Below are positions 62,522-64,000 of a stretch of 64,000 nucleotides of DNA, in pieces. Origin of the DNA: Candidatus Aalborgicola lynettensis (lineage in GTDB: Bacteria > Pseudomonadota > Gammaproteobacteria > Burkholderiales > Burkholderiaceae_C). The notes below the pieces were generated by a model. The model was not told where the DNA came from. It was given only the letters and a program-made list of their open reading frames with translations, and ran no database searches. Each line of letters begins with the position of its first letter. Within the stretch, counting starts at the first letter, position 1. The position numbers and the translations under genes are program-made. The stretch is from NCBI GenBank assembly GCA_016719405.1, contig JADJZE010000001.1:62001-126000 (forward strand), read 5' to 3'.

Positions 62522-63073
62522 ATGGGGGCTATGGCAACACAGTCCCCTTTTTCTTTGCTGGAGGGTCTCCTCCAAAGTTTCAACCTCTCCCATGCCGCGC
62601 CCACCTGGGCTGTGGATGAAGTGCATCGCCGCACAGTGCTGCTGCTCAACCATGTGTTGATGCAGGAGCCACAAGCCATGGAGCGATTGGCGCGCCAGAA
62701 AGGTCGCATCGTGCTCACCCAGTGGCGCAGCTTTGTGTTCAAGGTTCTCATCACCCCTGCAGGGCTGCTGGATCTGGCGCCAGCGGCTACTAGCGCCGAT
62801 TTAACGCTCATCATCACCGAAGACAACCCCTTGGCCATTGCACAGGCGCTGCTGCAAGGTGACAAGCCCGCCGTGCGTATCGAGGGGGACGTGCAGTTGG
62901 CGGCAGAGGTCAACTGGTTGACCGACCACGTGCGCTGGGATCTGGAGGAAGACCTGGCCCGCGTCATGGGTGATGCCCCCGCACATGGCTTGGCGCAGGC
63001 CGCTAAAACCATGGCCCAGGCCTTGCGGCAATTTGTGGGCGCGGGTGTCGGTACCGGCAAGCCGACAGCATGA
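62522..63073 (+). CDS. ubiJ: Ubiquinone biosynthesis accessory factor UbiJ
   Basis: A protein of 183 residues with an SCP2-type lipid-binding N-terminal part (about 20-120; RIVLTQWRSFVFKVLITPAG, LTLIITEDNPLAIAQALLQG, VRIEGDVQLAAEVNWL) and a helical C-terminus (WDLEEDLARVMGDAPAHGLA). UbiJ helps the soluble Ubi complex hold polyprenyl intermediates. Start choice: ATG 62522 (MGAMATQS) or ATG 62531 (MATQSPFSLLEGLL); ribosome sites do not decide. Its stop overlaps the ubiB start (ATGA). Confidence 0.88.
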   Translation: MGAMATQSPFSLLEGLLQSFNLSHAAPTWAVDEVHRRTVLLLNHVLMQEPQAMERLARQKGRIVLTQWRSFVFKVLITPAGLLDLAPAATSADLTLIITEDNPLAIAQALLQGDKPAVRIEGDVQLAAEVNWLTDHVRWDLEEDLARVMGDAPAHGLAQAAKTMAQALRQFVGAGVGTGKPTA

Positions 63074-64000
63074 ACCGCTTCGCGCGCGGCATTTTCATCG
63101 CCTGGGTGATTTTTCGCTACGGGCTCGATGAGCTGGTTCTGAGTCACTTCCAGACGCCGGGCCTGCGTTTGCTGGCGCGCGTTACCTTGCTCGGGCGCAA
63201 ACTGGATGCCCCGCGTGGGCAGCGATTGCGCGAGGCGCTGGAGCGCCTGGGGCCCATATTTGTCAAGTTTGGACAGGTGCTGTCTACCCGGCGCGATTTG
63301 CTGCCGCTGGACATTGCCGATGAACTGGCACGTCTGCAAGACCGGGTGCCGCCTTTTCCATCGGAGGTGGCGGTGGCCACCATTGAGCGCGCTTTGCGCA
63401 AGCCACTCAACGAGATTTTTGTATCGTTTGAACACCAGCCGGTGGCCAGTGCGTCCATTGCCCAGGTCCATTTTGCGGTGCTGCGCGATCGCCAGGGGCG
63501 TGAACGCCAAGTGGCCGTCAAGGTGCTGCGCCCCAATATGCTGGGCGCCATTGAGCAGGATTTGCGCTTGATGCGCATGATGGCAGGCTGGGTCGAGCGC
63601 CTGTCAGACGACGGCCGGCGCCTGCGTCCCCGCGAGGTGGTGGCCGAGTTTGACAAGTACCTGCACGACGAGTTGGACCTGGTGCGCGAGGCATCGAGCG
63701 CCGCCCAGTTGCGCCGCAATATGGAGGGCTTGCAACTGGTGATGGTGCCCGAAATGTTGTGGGATTACTGCACCGTAGACGTGCTGGTCATGGAGCGCAT
63801 GTACGGGGTGCCCATTAGCCAGGTGGATCGTCTTCGGGCGGCGGGGGTGGATATCCCCAAGCTGGCGCGCGATGGGGTAACCATCTTCTTTACCCAGGTT
63901 TTTCGCGACGGTTTTTTTCATGCCGACATGCACCCCGGCAACATCCAGGTGAGCTTGGCGCCAGAGACGTTTGGCCGCTATATTTCGCTGGACTTCGGCA
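63070..64000 (+). CDS. ubiB: Ubiquinone biosynthesis protein UbiB (ABC1/ADCK-like kinase), 5' part
   Basis: The first 310 residues; the gene leaves the window. ATG 63070 starts MNRFARGIFIAWVIFRYGLD. Atypical-kinase motifs: KxGQ as FVKFGQVLSTRRDLLP, an Ala-rich loop in place of the Gly-rich loop (ASASIAQVH), VAVKVLRP with the catalytic Lys, the ExD motif in YLHDELDLVREAS, HADMHPGNIQV, and SLDFG (the metal-binding DFG) at the last visible codons. The C-terminal membrane helices lie beyond position 64000. Confidence 0.95.
   Translation, partial: MNRFARGIFIAWVIFRYGLDELVLSHFQTPGLRLLARVTLLGRKLDAPRGQRLREALERLGPIFVKFGQVLSTRRDLLPLDIADELARLQDRVPPFPSEVAVATIERALRKPLNEIFVSFEHQPVASASIAQVHFAVLRDRQGRERQVAVKVLRPNMLGAIEQDLRLMRMMAGWVERLSDDGRRLRPREVVAEFDKYLHDELDLVREASSAAQLRRNMEGLQLVMVPEMLWDYCTVDVLVMERMYGVPISQVDRLRAAGVDIPKLARDGVTIFFTQVFRDGFFHADMHPGNIQVSLAPETFGRYISLDFG

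Overview
The window looks like a chromosomal piece of a Betaproteobacterium of the order Burkholderiales, most likely family Comamonadaceae and close to Rhodoferax. I infer this from the gene order (tig-clpP-clpX-lon, then three tRNAs, then carA-carB-greA, yhbY, rlmE-ftsH-folP-glmM), from the protein flavour (GlnS, MutS, UbiJ/UbiB, a DUF3683-type FAD/Fe-S oxidase) and from a dispersed intergenic repeat that I remember from Comamonadaceae genomes. No database could be searched, so names rest on motifs read in the translations.

Layout. 1-20 kb is dense, intact housekeeping DNA: the start of a PAS sensor and an acyl-CoA synthetase (minus strand); protein folding and turnover (tig, clpP, clpX, lon); tRNA-Gly, -Cys and -Leu with terminator-like hairpins after Gly and Cys; carbamoyl-phosphate synthase (carAB); greA; the ribosome factors yhbY and rlmE; ftsH, folP and glmM. 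20-32 kb is accessory: an acyltransferase with an extra C-terminal domain, a zinc-ribbon protein, a three-gene minus-strand lipid cluster (acyltransferase, alpha/beta hydrolase, acyltransferase-like) behind a palindrome-controlled promoter, membrane proteins, an MFS permease, an MntA/HepT toxin-antitoxin pair, a GIY-YIG/DUF4357 protein and a shattered endonuclease/exonuclease/phosphatase gene. 32-41 kb holds glnS, an HD-GYP protein, a P-loop protein, a MacA/MacB-type exporter with split MacB, uppP and an alpha/beta hydrolase. 41-44 kb is a small mobile or defence zone: hicAB, a gutted DNA methyltransferase and ccdAB. 44-51 kb carries mutS, an IS3-type transposase tail and a very large FAD/Fe-S oxidase. 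51-60 kb is a two-partner secretion operon (TpsA exoprotein, FecR-domain protein, TpsB transporter). 60-64 kb starts the ubiquinone cluster (DUF971 gene, ubiE, Tim44-like gene, ubiJ, ubiB; the last runs off the window).

Two patterns cut across the genes. (1) A repeat of about 60 bp occurs at least nine times between genes or in remnants, with shorter look-alikes inside folP, mutS (twice) and the FAD oxidase. In several copies its TTGCTAC end begins one to three bases after a stop codon and points in the direction of the gene just ended. (2) From about 22.7 to 51 kb many reading frames, including glnS and mutS, are broken by single-base indels, often in homopolymers, and one gene (31500-32147) can be repaired by adding single bases only. 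This points to residual sequencing error more than to gene decay, so broken genes are annotated here at their full inferred extent.

The most promising biology is the lipid cluster promoter at 25287-25331, with an 18-bp perfect palindrome between -35 and -10 and a second palindrome overlapping the -35, and the stop-codon-anchored repeat family.
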